A stretch of DNA of 13,318 nt, taken from positions 1-13,318 of the forward strand of contig DGRE01000035.1 in NCBI GenBank assembly GCA_002389905.1. Reading direction: 5' to 3'. Made by a program: the position numbers and the translations under genes. Shown here piece by piece: positions 7,177-13,318 of the stretch. Under the pieces are notes generated by a model. It saw only the letters and a list, made by a program, of their open reading frames with translations, was not told where the DNA came from and did not search any database. This stretch comes from Hungatella sp. UBA4396 (lineage in GTDB: Bacteria; Bacillota; Clostridia; Lachnospirales; Lachnospiraceae). Each line of letters begins with the position of its first letter. The first letter of the stretch is position 1.

Positions 7177-7746
7177 TTATGAGAGATCCACCAGGGTGTA
7201 TTCATAACCAATAGCGGGGAGGATCTTGTCCATAAGATCTTTGGTTTTAAACTTTATGCTGGAGGTATTGATACAGGGATGGCATCCAAAATATTCATGA
7301 GAAAGAATGTCTTTATCAATCAGCAGCCTGACCTGATGGTCTTTATCATTCATAAGTCCCAGTACGGAAACAGAGCCAGGAGTAATATCTAAATATTTCT
7401 CCATGAATTCCGGTTCTGCAAAGGAAAGTCTGGCAGAGCCGATTTGTTTTGAAAGTACGGCTGTGCGGAATTTTTTCTGTCCAGGCATCAGGAGAAGGTA
7501 AAAGTCTGTTTTTTGGGTATTTCGGAGAAATAAATTTTTGCAGATGTCAATTTCCAGAAGCTCATCAACTTCCCGGCATGCTTCCATGGAAGGGAGGGCA
7601 TCATGGTCTAGTCTTACATAGGGGATATTAAGTTGATCCATTAGGTCGTAGGCTCTGACTTCCTTTGGAAGCCGCCTGGAGATATCCAAAGGGCGTCCGG
7701 GGTATATGGTTTTATCTAGATAGAAGGTGGTTTGTTCGGTATTCAT
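7177..7746 (-). CDS. ProX-type Ala-tRNA(Pro) deacylase (YbaK-like domain)
   Basis: This trans-editing enzyme removes alanine wrongly attached to tRNA-Pro; prolyl-tRNA synthetases without an internal editing domain depend on it. The 189-residue protein is essentially one YbaK/ProX fold. Lys70 in DICKNLFLRN is the conserved catalytic lysine. The signature GCHPCINTSSIKF spans residues 154-166, and RTAVLSKQIG and PGSVSVLGLMND are further family segments. Residues 1-28 are an extra N-terminal stretch. The start is supported by AAGGAAG on the minus strand at about 7756-7762. A promoter is proposed at 7781-7808. The gene converges with the peptidase gene and shares the window with tRNA-Pro(GGG), its probable class of substrate. 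PrdX-like regulatory relatives exist, but enzyme is the simpler call. Confidence 0.87.
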   Translation of the reverse strand: MNTEQTTFYLDKTIYPGRPLDISRRLPKEVRAYDLMDQLNIPYVRLDHDALPSMEACREVDELLEIDICKNLFLRNTQKTDFYLLLMPGQKKFRTAVLSKQIGSARLSFAEPEFMEKYLDITPGSVSVLGLMNDKDHQVRLLIDKDILSHEYFGCHPCINTSSIKFKTKDLMDKILPAIGYEYTLVDLS

Positions 7747-7780
7747 GATGTTAAACTTCCTTTTGATCTTTTTAGGACTT

Positions 7781-7808
7781 ATTATAGCTGAGTTGTGGGA
7801 GATTGCAA
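7781..7808 (-). promoter_or_regulatory. Promoter of the ProX-type gene
   Basis: On the minus strand, a perfect TATAAT (7781-7786) lies 16 bases downstream of TTGCAA (7803-7808). It sits 35 bases upstream of the ATG at 7746, leaving room for the AAGGAAG ribosome site. Confidence 0.6.
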
Positions 7809-7837
7809 GGGTTTTCGGGGAAAAAAGTGGAATTATG

Positions 7838-7872
7838 GGATTTTTATGGGATTAAGGATTTTTATGGGATTA
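7838..7872. repeat. Tandem 18-base duplication in the divergent intergenic region
   Basis: GGATTTTTATGGGATTA occurs at 7838-7854 and again at 7856-7872, giving a period of 18. It lies between the proX-type gene and the methyltransferase gene, in a 321-base gap that is purine-rich on the plus strand. The rest of the gap holds the proX promoter, a possible leader at 7937-8023 and no gene. The duplication may be replication slippage or a paired binding site. Confidence 0.6.
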
Positions 7873-7936
7873 TGGGAGATGATGTGATGTTTGGGGAGGA
7901 AGGAGAAATTTTGTGGTTTTCTGGGGGATAATGTAT

Positions 7937-8023
7937 TATAATAGGAGAGAATGTGGAATTGATGAATAAGCGGCGCATTAATTTTGCTGGAAAATGATTT
8001 TGATGGAATGCTGCTTATTTTTA
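7937..8023 (+). promoter_or_regulatory. Possible promoter and leader hairpin for the rRNA methyltransferase gene
   Basis: A perfect TATAAT lies at 7937-7942, with only weak -35 candidates upstream. Just after it, GGAG at 7944-7947 precedes GTG at 7953, which opens a 14-codon frame ending TGA at 7997. Overlapping this frame, TAAGCGGCGCATT (7967-7979) can pair with AATGCTGCTTA (8007-8017), and a T-rich run follows to 8023. Together this resembles a leader peptide plus attenuator. The hairpin has a long 27-base loop and the pairing is imperfect, so the call is tentative. Confidence 0.35.
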
Positions 8024-8067
8024 TGTAATAAGATAAAATTTATAGTGGAAAAGAATGGAGAGAGTTG

Positions 8068-9600
8068 ATGATAGATAACAGAATAAAAAAAGAGAGATTT
8101 CGTGATGATTGGAAGGGGAAGAAGAGCAGTGGGGAGAAGGAAGGGAAAGGGAATGCCAGTGCGAAAGACAGGGCGAAAAAAGGTGTGAAAAGCAGTACGA
8201 AAGATGGTATGAGAGATGGTGTGAAAGGTGGTCCGAAAGACGGTACGAGATATGGTGTAAAAGGCAATGCAAAAGACGGTTTGAAAAGCAGCACGAAAAA
8301 CAGTACAAGGTATGGTGCGAAGGATAGCGTAAAAAGCAGTTCAAGGGCTGGATCAAAAGACAGTACCCCAAATAGTCCGAAAGATGGTATGAGAAGTAAT
8401 TCATTCGGTCAAAAAAGGCATGAGGAAGAGAATGGGGGCAGAAGGTTTCAGAAACGTTCCTCAAAATGTCCAGTATTTCATAAGTGCGGTGGATGTCAGA
8501 TTTTGGATATGCCTTATGGAAAACAGTTGGAGCAGAAACAGAAGCAGCTGGAGAAATTGCTGAAGCCTTATTGCAAGGTAGAACCTATTATTGGGATGGA
8601 GAATCCTTATCATTACAGGAATAAGGTTCATGCAGTTTTTGATCATGACAAAAAGGGCAATCCTATTTCCGGTGTTTATGAGGCTAATTCCCACCGGGTT
8701 GTTCCGGTGGAGTCTTGTTTAATTGAGGACCAGAAAGCGGATGAGATCATTGGAAGCATTCGCGGAATGTTAAAATCTTTTAAAATCCGTACTTATGATG
8801 AGGATACAGGGTATGGTCTGCTTCGTCATGTGCTGATACGGAGAGGATTTTCTACTGGAGAAATTATGGTGGTTTTGGTGACGGCTTCTCCTATATTTCC
8901 TTCTAAAAATAATTTTGTAAAGGAACTGAGAAGGATGCATCCGGAAATTACTACAATCATACAGAATGTCAATGGACGGGATACCAGTATGGTGCTGGGA
9001 GATAAGGAAAATATTTTGTATGGAAAGGGATATATTGAGGATATTTTATGTGGCTGCCGTTTTAGAATTTCCTCCAAATCTTTCTATCAGGTGAACCCGG
9101 TACAGACGGAGGTGTTGTATGATCTGGCTATTAAGGCTGCTGGGCTGACGGGAAATGAGCGGGTGATCGATGCTTATTGTGGAATCGGAACCATTGGGCT
9201 TGTTGCAAGCAAACATGCAAAAGAGGTCATTGGGGTGGAATTAAACCGTGATGCAGTCCGCGACGCAGTGGAAAATGCCAAGATTAATGGGATTAAGAAT
9301 GTTAGGTTCTTTTGTAATGATGCTGGCAAATTTATGGTGAATATGGCGGAGAATGAGGAGCATGTGGATGTGGTGTTCATGGACCCGCCGAGAAGCGGGA
9401 GTACAGAGGAGTTTATTGAGTCGGTGGCAAAGATAAAGCCGGAAAAGGTGGTATATGTGTCTTGCGGGCCGGAGACTTTGGTTCGGGATTTGGGGTATTT
9501 TAGGAAGAAAGGGTATGAGGCAAAGAAGGTGTGGGGAGTGGATATGTTTCCGGGAACGGAGCATACGGAATGTGTCACAATTTGTCGAAAAATCGAATGA
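8068..9600 (+). CDS. RlmD/RumA-family 23S rRNA m5U methyltransferase with repetitive basic N-terminus
   Basis: This SAM-dependent enzyme makes 5-methyluridine in 23S rRNA (U1939 or U747 class). The ATG at 8068 is chosen over TTG 8065 because GGAG at 8057-8060 is then 7 bases away; this gives 510 residues. Residues 32-111 are 20 tetrapeptide repeats rich in Lys, Gly and Ser. The iron-sulfur cysteines are Cys134, Cys140, Cys143 (CPVFHKCGGC) and probably Cys217. The SAM site is DAYCGIGTIGL (368-378). DPPRSG begins at Asp439, the nucleophile Cys466 is in VSCGPETLVRDL, and the base Glu501 is in MFPGTEHTE. The N-terminal TRAM domain usual in RlmD is not recognisable; the repeat tail occupies its place and may bind RNA (inference). 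Exact target uridine is uncertain. Confidence 0.88.
   Translation: MIDNRIKKERFRDDWKGKKSSGEKEGKGNASAKDRAKKGVKSSTKDGMRDGVKGGPKDGTRYGVKGNAKDGLKSSTKNSTRYGAKDSVKSSSRAGSKDSTPNSPKDGMRSNSFGQKRHEEENGGRRFQKRSSKCPVFHKCGGCQILDMPYGKQLEQKQKQLEKLLKPYCKVEPIIGMENPYHYRNKVHAVFDHDKKGNPISGVYEANSHRVVPVESCLIEDQKADEIIGSIRGMLKSFKIRTYDEDTGYGLLRHVLIRRGFSTGEIMVVLVTASPIFPSKNNFVKELRRMHPEITTIIQNVNGRDTSMVLGDKENILYGKGYIEDILCGCRFRISSKSFYQVNPVQTEVLYDLAIKAAGLTGNERVIDAYCGIGTIGLVASKHAKEVIGVELNRDAVRDAVENAKINGIKNVRFFCNDAGKFMVNMAENEEHVDVVFMDPPRSGSTEEFIESVAKIKPEKVVYVSCGPETLVRDLGYFRKKGYEAKKVWGVDMFPGTEHTECVTICRKIE
8161..8400 (+). repeat. Coding minisatellite, 20 units of 12 bases
   Basis: The array keeps a strict four-codon period for 240 bases. 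Each unit encodes small or hydrophobic, then Lys or Arg, then variable, then Gly/Ser/Asn; examples are AKKG, VKSS, TKDG, MRDG, PKDG and TRYG. TRYG, TKDG/PKDG/AKDG and VKSS/LKSS each recur. The units are diverged in sequence (synonymous and non-synonymous) but no unit changes length. Because the period is divisible by three, all six frames stay largely open, which explains the overlapping repetitive open frames on both strands. One unit (TPNS) has lost the basic residue. Confidence 0.9.
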
Positions 9601-9753
9601 ATATAAGCGCAAAAAGGGCTGTGAATAGAATCTCTCCATCGAATATATGAGATAATTCTCTAAATTAGCGTTTTAGACTTTTTCGGTCAAGTTTTGTTAT
9701 TTGTATTGTCTACTCAGGGGGTAGCATATCGCAGGAGAGTATTTCATGATCAA

Positions 9754-9984
9754 TTACAACTCCTGACGGCAACCTTGCTTGGCAGCAATCTCATATCTTT
9801 CAATATAATTTAACGTAATAGGAATAGCATAAACAAGGATAGCTTGCGCAACAAAAAAGTATGATGGATTTCTTTTATCATCAGCTATAGCCATTGATTC
9901 AATTATAGTTTCTTGCGATATTCCACTTTCATCAATTAATTGCTGAGTCTCATTAACAATACTGATTAAGGTATTGTATTTATA
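9754..9984 (-). pseudogene. Decayed coding remnant lacking a start
   Basis: A minus-strand frame of 76 codons runs from just after an in-frame stop at 9985-9987 to TAA at 9754-9756. Its composition looks like real protein: an acidic, Gln-rich first half, an ADDKRNPSYF turn, then a hydrophobic helix (AQAILVYAIPITLNYIERYE) and a basic end. There is no start codon with a ribosome site; the only ATG (9892-9894) is in the middle and would leave 46 residues. It begins where the epimerase-like gene stops (5-base overlap). I do not recognise the family. It may be the 3' remnant of a gene cut by a rearrangement, or a short gene with an unusual start. Confidence 0.45.
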
Positions 9985-11191
9985 TTAGACTGAGTGCCCG
10001 TATGGTTTCATAGCAGTTAGCAATGGGATGATAATCCGTTTTTGTAAGCGGGCTTTTTATATTGCTGTACCTTTTTCCCTCTCTGTTTAGGATATTGTAC
10101 CAGCCGCCGTAGACCGTATCAATCATATATGACCAACAGTACCTAAACATGGAATTATACACATCCCAATAGTATTGTGAATTTTTCCGTACGGCCATCA
10201 ACGCTGAAGCGCCAATGGTTTCAGCAAGCACCCAATAGATTTTATCTGTATTGATAACGGCACCATCTCTGGACAAAAGGTAAAACACACCGCCGTATTG
10301 GGGATCAAAACCTTTGCTTAATCCTGCATGATATAGATATTTTGCTCTTTCAAGCATCCAATCCTCATGGTAATACCGCTCCAGGAGCAGCAACAGCTTA
10401 CTCCATTCGATTTGATGCCCTGGGACAAACCCTGTCGGACGGAATTGCTGCAGGGATTCGTCTTTTTCGTAGTAAGTCCAGTCAATCGTCCAGTCTGGAT
10501 AGAAGTTCTCCCAGATCATGCCCCCGGACTGCGCAGCCAGTTTAACAGTCACAGATTTCGCCAGATCATAGGCTCTTTGAAGGTACTTCACGTTTGATGT
10601 GGCATCGTAGGCAGCCATCATCGCTTCGCACATGTGCATATTCGAATTTTGCCCGCGATAAGGAGATACCACCGACCAATCGGCGCTTATTTCGTCCTTG
10701 TAAAGTCTGTATCGGGGTTCCCAGAAATGCTTTTCCAACACGTTATAAGTATATTCGATGATTTTGGTGGCCTGCGCCATCCCAGCTTGAGCAGCCCTTG
10801 CAGCTGACAGCAGGACGAAGGCATGGCCATATGCGAATTTGGTGGGATCTTCTACCCTTTGATCTCTAAGAATCCAATAATATCCTCCGTTTTTATGATC
10901 CAAATGGTTTTTTTGAAGAAAGCTGAGTCCCTGCGACAGTGCACGGACATACCATCCTGGCTGATTTCCAATTATTGAGCCAACGCTGAAATCATAAATA
11001 AAACGCGTGGTGCTTATCAGATGCTTGGTATTGTAATCACAAATAGTTCCGTCATCTAGAAAACAGTTATAATAGCCTTCGTTTTTATCATCCATGCACT
11101 GGGGGTAATAAAAGTTCAGAATGGTGAATATATGGCTTTTCAGCCATTCAGAGCTTTGAAAACAGGAACTTCTCAACGTTTCGGTGTTCAT
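9980..11191 (-). CDS. AGE-family (N-acylglucosamine 2-epimerase-like) sugar epimerase/isomerase
   Basis: Members interconvert free sugars, for example GlcNAc/ManNAc, mannose/fructose or cellobiose epimers, in an (alpha/alpha)6 barrel; the substrate here is not determined. The 403-residue length is normal. Active-site landmarks are Arg63 (STTRFIYDFS), His123 (FAYGHAF), His186 (NMHMCEAMMAAYD), His259 with Glu262 (PGHQIEW), Glu324 (LAETIGA) and His388 (TDYHPIANCYETIRAL). Repeated KNGGYYW, YGGVFYLL and YGGWYNIL segments mark the helical hairpins of the barrel. The start at 11191 has AAGGAGTG just upstream; a longer frame to 11239 would run into the preceding gene. It lies 16 bases downstream of the short-chain dehydrogenase gene, so the two form an operon. 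No signal peptide is seen, so it is probably cytosolic. Confidence 0.85.
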   Translation of the reverse strand: MNTETLRSSCFQSSEWLKSHIFTILNFYYPQCMDDKNEGYYNCFLDDGTICDYNTKHLISTTRFIYDFSVGSIIGNQPGWYVRALSQGLSFLQKNHLDHKNGGYYWILRDQRVEDPTKFAYGHAFVLLSAARAAQAGMAQATKIIEYTYNVLEKHFWEPRYRLYKDEISADWSVVSPYRGQNSNMHMCEAMMAAYDATSNVKYLQRAYDLAKSVTVKLAAQSGGMIWENFYPDWTIDWTYYEKDESLQQFRPTGFVPGHQIEWSKLLLLLERYYHEDWMLERAKYLYHAGLSKGFDPQYGGVFYLLSRDGAVINTDKIYWVLAETIGASALMAVRKNSQYYWDVYNSMFRYCWSYMIDTVYGGWYNILNREGKRYSNIKSPLTKTDYHPIANCYETIRALSLI

Positions 11192-11207
11192 ATACTCACT
11201 CCTTCTT

Positions 11208-12107
11208 TTACGATTGCATGGAGGCACCGCCGTCCACATGAAGAACCTGCCCTGTTACATAAGAGGAATCGCCGGACGAAAGATAAACATATGTGGGGGC
11301 CAGCTCCCATGGTTGCCCGGATCTTTTCATGGGGGTATCCGAACCTAGAGTCGTGACATATTCCGCTGGCCAGCTTGCCGGCTGAAGCGGTGTCCAAATG
11401 GGGCCGGGTGCCACTGCATTGACACGGATTCCCTTTGACACAAGAGAATGTGCCATTGCACGTGTAAAACTGACAATCGCACCCTTTGTACTGGAATAAT
11501 CAATCAGCTGATCATTCCCAATGTATGCGTTGATGGAAGTAGTGTTAATAATTGTGCTTCCGCTTCTCAGATGTGGCAGCGCGGCTTTTGTCATGTAAAA
11601 CATCGCAAAAATGTTGACCTGGAAGGTTAGTTGAAGCTGTTCAGCAGATATATCTTCAATACTATTCTGCGGAAACTGTACACCAGCATTATTTACCAGT
11701 ACATCCAAACGACCAAGGGATGTAACGGTATCCGCAACCGTCTGTCTGCAGAACGTTTCGTCTCGCACATCTCCAGCAATCAGAATACATTTCCTGCCTA
11801 GCTTTTCTATATATGCTTTTGTATTTTGCGCATCCTCATGCTCGTTGTAATAAACAACGGAAATATCCGCGCCCTCCTTGGCAAAGGCAACCGAAACAGC
11901 CCTGCCTATGCCGCTGTCACCCCCCGTTATCAGCGCAACTTTGCCTTTGAGCTTTCCGGTTCCGATATGATCTGGATTATCGAAAATGGGTTTCGGATTC
12001 ATGAGTGTTTCCAAACCGGGCTGCACAGGCTGGTGCTGCGGCGGAAACTGTACTGGAACTTGATGACATACTTTTTTGTAACCTAAATAAGGATAGTATA
12101 AATTCAT
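11208..12107 (-). CDS. Short-chain dehydrogenase, general stress protein 39 (YdaD)-like
   Basis: This NAD(P)-dependent oxidoreductase of 299 residues starts at 12107, where TTGGAGGG lies upstream; a longer frame to 12173 has no such site. The N-terminal 50 residues carry the PPQHQ...QPG...MNPKPIFD segment typical of the Gsp39/YdaD/YhxC group rather than of classical 250-residue members. The cofactor motif is TGGDSGIG (61-68), Asp113 is in AGDV, NNAG is at 139-142, and the catalytic Ser191, Tyr204 and Lys208 are in TTSINAYIGNDQLIDYSSTKG. The Bacillus relatives belong to the sigma-B general stress regulon and have no firm substrate. It is first in an operon with the epimerase-like gene, so a sugar or sugar alcohol substrate is possible (inference). 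Confidence 0.9.
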   Translation of the reverse strand: MNLYYPYLGYKKVCHQVPVQFPPQHQPVQPGLETLMNPKPIFDNPDHIGTGKLKGKVALITGGDSGIGRAVSVAFAKEGADISVVYYNEHEDAQNTKAYIEKLGRKCILIAGDVRDETFCRQTVADTVTSLGRLDVLVNNAGVQFPQNSIEDISAEQLQLTFQVNIFAMFYMTKAALPHLRSGSTIINTTSINAYIGNDQLIDYSSTKGAIVSFTRAMAHSLVSKGIRVNAVAPGPIWTPLQPASWPAEYVTTLGSDTPMKRSGQPWELAPTYVYLSSGDSSYVTGQVLHVDGGASMQS

Positions 12108-12707
12108 AAGGTAACCCTCCAAATTAAACAGAATTGATAATATAATATATGTAGATAATTGCCTTAATGCCACTTTATTGTAAACGAGGAATTTGTTATA
12201 AGAAATTTGTAATATGCTACCAACAGAATCTACATCTGGATGACACCTGTTTTAAAATTCGTGACAATATTGATAATAAGCAGCTTCTTCTTGATATATT
12301 GTGTTTTGCACATGCAGTTCACAATTGATTGCGATATTATTGCTACTATATATGAATTTCCAAAATTTAAAAAATTAGGAAGTTATGTTAGATTTATTAT
12401 CGACTTCAATGTTTGTTGGAGATTTTGTACTAGAAGTTTTTGCCAAAACCATATGAGTTGTATCTAAAAAAATAAGTGCGCTAAATGATGAATTAGAATA
12501 AGGATTTTGCAATGCAGAAGATAACTCTAGAATAGGTAATCATTCAAATCCTTTGATGTCAATCAAAAGAGATGGTGTTCTATATTCATACACTGAAAAC
12601 ATTGGCTGAAGGTTGGAAGACTCTGAGATATTTAATGAGTGTACATATTTGGTGAGTATAACGAATATTATGTTATAAAAATTTAATAAAAGGGAGGTAT
12701 TAATAAT
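12108..12707. other. AT-rich 600-base intergenic gap with coding-like scraps
   Basis: The gap lies between the divergent dehydrogenase and ferritin-like genes and should hold both promoters, but no clean -35/-10 pair stands out. On the minus strand near 12150, CATATATT could be part of a promoter for the dehydrogenase operon. Before the ferritin-like gene, TTGGTG (12649) and TATAAA (12674) are 19 bases apart, which is poor spacing. In the middle (about 12375-12539) short stretches on both strands look coding but are broken by stops. One plus-strand frame from 12380 to 12499 reads through one internal TGA at about 12453. I cannot assign any of this to a family. Confidence 0.4.
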
Positions 12708-13220
12708 ATGAGTTATACATATCCAAATGGACAGCCCCAGGGCATGGCTCATCAATTCACCAATAAGCTAAGAGAGATATTAATTGGTGAAATTATAGCT
12801 ATTAATGGATATCAGAGTCATATTACCAATTCGAACATAATAGAAATCAACAATGCATGGCACAGCATTATGCTTGATGAGAAAAAACATTATGGATGGA
12901 TATTGCAGTTGCTTCGAAAATATGATCCAGAGCAGTGTCAGCAGTTTTTATTACATAAAACTGATAATCCGGGGCCACAAATACCGATTCAAAGCTATAA
13001 TCCGAAGCCTGACAATCAGATTATACTGAATAATCTGCGGGATGATATTAAAGGCGAATTTGAAGCTGTTATACTGTATGAAGCCGACATATTAAAATTT
13101 CCATACAAGGATATCCAGGATGTCTTAAGAGTGGTTACGCTGGAAGAAAAAGGGCATGCTGAACACTTGACAAAGCTGTTGTTAAAATATGATCCAGATG
13201 CATATGATGGCCTAGCATAA
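12708..13220 (+). CDS. Ferritin-like (rubrerythrin-type) diiron protein with internal duplication
   Basis: This is a small cytosolic four-helix-bundle protein of 170 residues with the residues needed for a two-iron site. It has Glu28 (IGEIIAINGY), Glu58 and His61 (DEKKH), Glu117 (KGEFEAVILYE) and Glu147 and His150 (EEKGH). The two halves are clearly related: residues 22-76 and 111-164 share the GE-helix, the ExxH helix and an L..KYDP ending, so the protein is an internal duplication. There is no rubredoxin domain (no CxxC pair), so it is an erythrin-like or spore-type ferritin-like protein, not a full rubrerythrin. Peroxide reduction or iron handling is plausible for the family; the substrate is not shown. 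AGGGAGGT at 12691-12698 supports the start. The remaining 98 bases of the window after the stop show no gene. Confidence 0.82.
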   Translation: MSYTYPNGQPQGMAHQFTNKLREILIGEIIAINGYQSHITNSNIIEINNAWHSIMLDEKKHYGWILQLLRKYDPEQCQQFLLHKTDNPGPQIPIQSYNPKPDNQIILNNLRDDIKGEFEAVILYEADILKFPYKDIQDVLRVVTLEEKGHAEHLTKLLLKYDPDAYDGLA

Positions 13221-13318
13221 AAAGTGAGATAGATATAAGCAAAGACAAAATGATAGATGCAGGTTTAAAGAGGTAAAACCGAGACTTATGAACTCCTGTA
13301 AACGGCAAGTACTTTCCA

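Noticed and set aside
8109..8327. Plus-strand Cys/Arg-rich repetitive frame inside the methyltransferase gene
   Set aside because: It is a second-frame shadow of the same repeat array and has no start signal.
8161..8400. CRISPR array
   Set aside because: The units are 12 bases, contiguous and in frame, with no spacers.
8021..8464. Long minus-strand open frame with repeated SYHLS-like residues opposite the methyltransferase N-terminus
   Set aside because: It is the mirror of the 12-base coding array; the period keeps all frames open. It has no ribosome site, and the plus frame continues into a clear methyltransferase.
9629..9665. Possible terminator after the methyltransferase gene
   Set aside because: Only short interrupted pairing (AGAAT/ATTCT plus CTC/GAG) without a proper T-run directly after it.
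12240..12467. 75-codon plus-strand frame in the AT-rich gap
   Set aside because: It has no ribosome site before its ATG and a hydrophobic, Phe/Ile-rich composition expected from AT-rich noncoding DNA.
13221..13318. Possible terminator or gene start after the ferritin-like gene
   Set aside because: No convincing hairpin, ribosome site or open frame in the 98 bases available.

Overview
The window looks like a chromosomal segment of a Gram-positive anaerobe of the class Clostridia, most likely a Lachnospiraceae-type organism. This is inferred from strong purine-rich ribosome binding sites, the Clostridia-like sequence of the housekeeping proteins, a TRAM-less RlmD/RumA-type methyltransferase and a long M24B Xaa-Pro peptidase. 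No ribosomal RNA gene is present to confirm it.

Region 1 (1 to about 2810) is the right end of an integrated mobile element (prophage or integrative conjugative element). It is visibly AT-rich and carries a phage-type dUTPase, a secreted SH3 plus SleB-type cell wall hydrolase and a tyrosine recombinase. The recombinase gene ends 28 bases before the 3' end of a tRNA-Pro(GGG) gene on the minus strand. This is the usual layout of an element inserted at a tRNA 3' end. The terminator that fits the tRNA transcript lies inside the element and overlaps the end of the integrase gene.

Region 2 (2811 to 7100) is host backbone. The tRNA-Pro gene and a HAD phosphatase gene diverge from two good promoters. 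The phosphatase gene is followed by dihydrolipoyl dehydrogenase and an Xaa-Pro aminopeptidase (the last two overlap by 4 bases), and the run closes with a strong intrinsic terminator at 7061-7099.

Region 3 (7100 to 9600) holds a convergent ProX-type deacylase of mischarged tRNA-Pro and, divergently, an RlmD-family m5U rRNA methyltransferase. The methyltransferase has an unusual N-terminus: 20 tandem tetrapeptides encoded by a 240-base array with a 12-base period. Its upstream region has a tandem 18-base duplication and a possible leader hairpin.

Region 4 (9600 to 13318) has a different feel, with lower and more variable GC. It contains a minus-strand two-gene operon (a Gsp39/YdaD-like short-chain dehydrogenase, then an AGE-family sugar epimerase-like protein), a decayed coding remnant downstream of it, a 600-base AT-rich gap with further coding-like scraps, and a two-fold symmetric ferritin-like diiron protein. 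The content suggests stress or spore functions, but that is inference.

No clearly new multi-gene system is visible. The most unusual item is the tetrapeptide-repeat tail on the rRNA methyltransferase. Second is the arrangement in which an integrated element appears to supply the terminator of a host tRNA.
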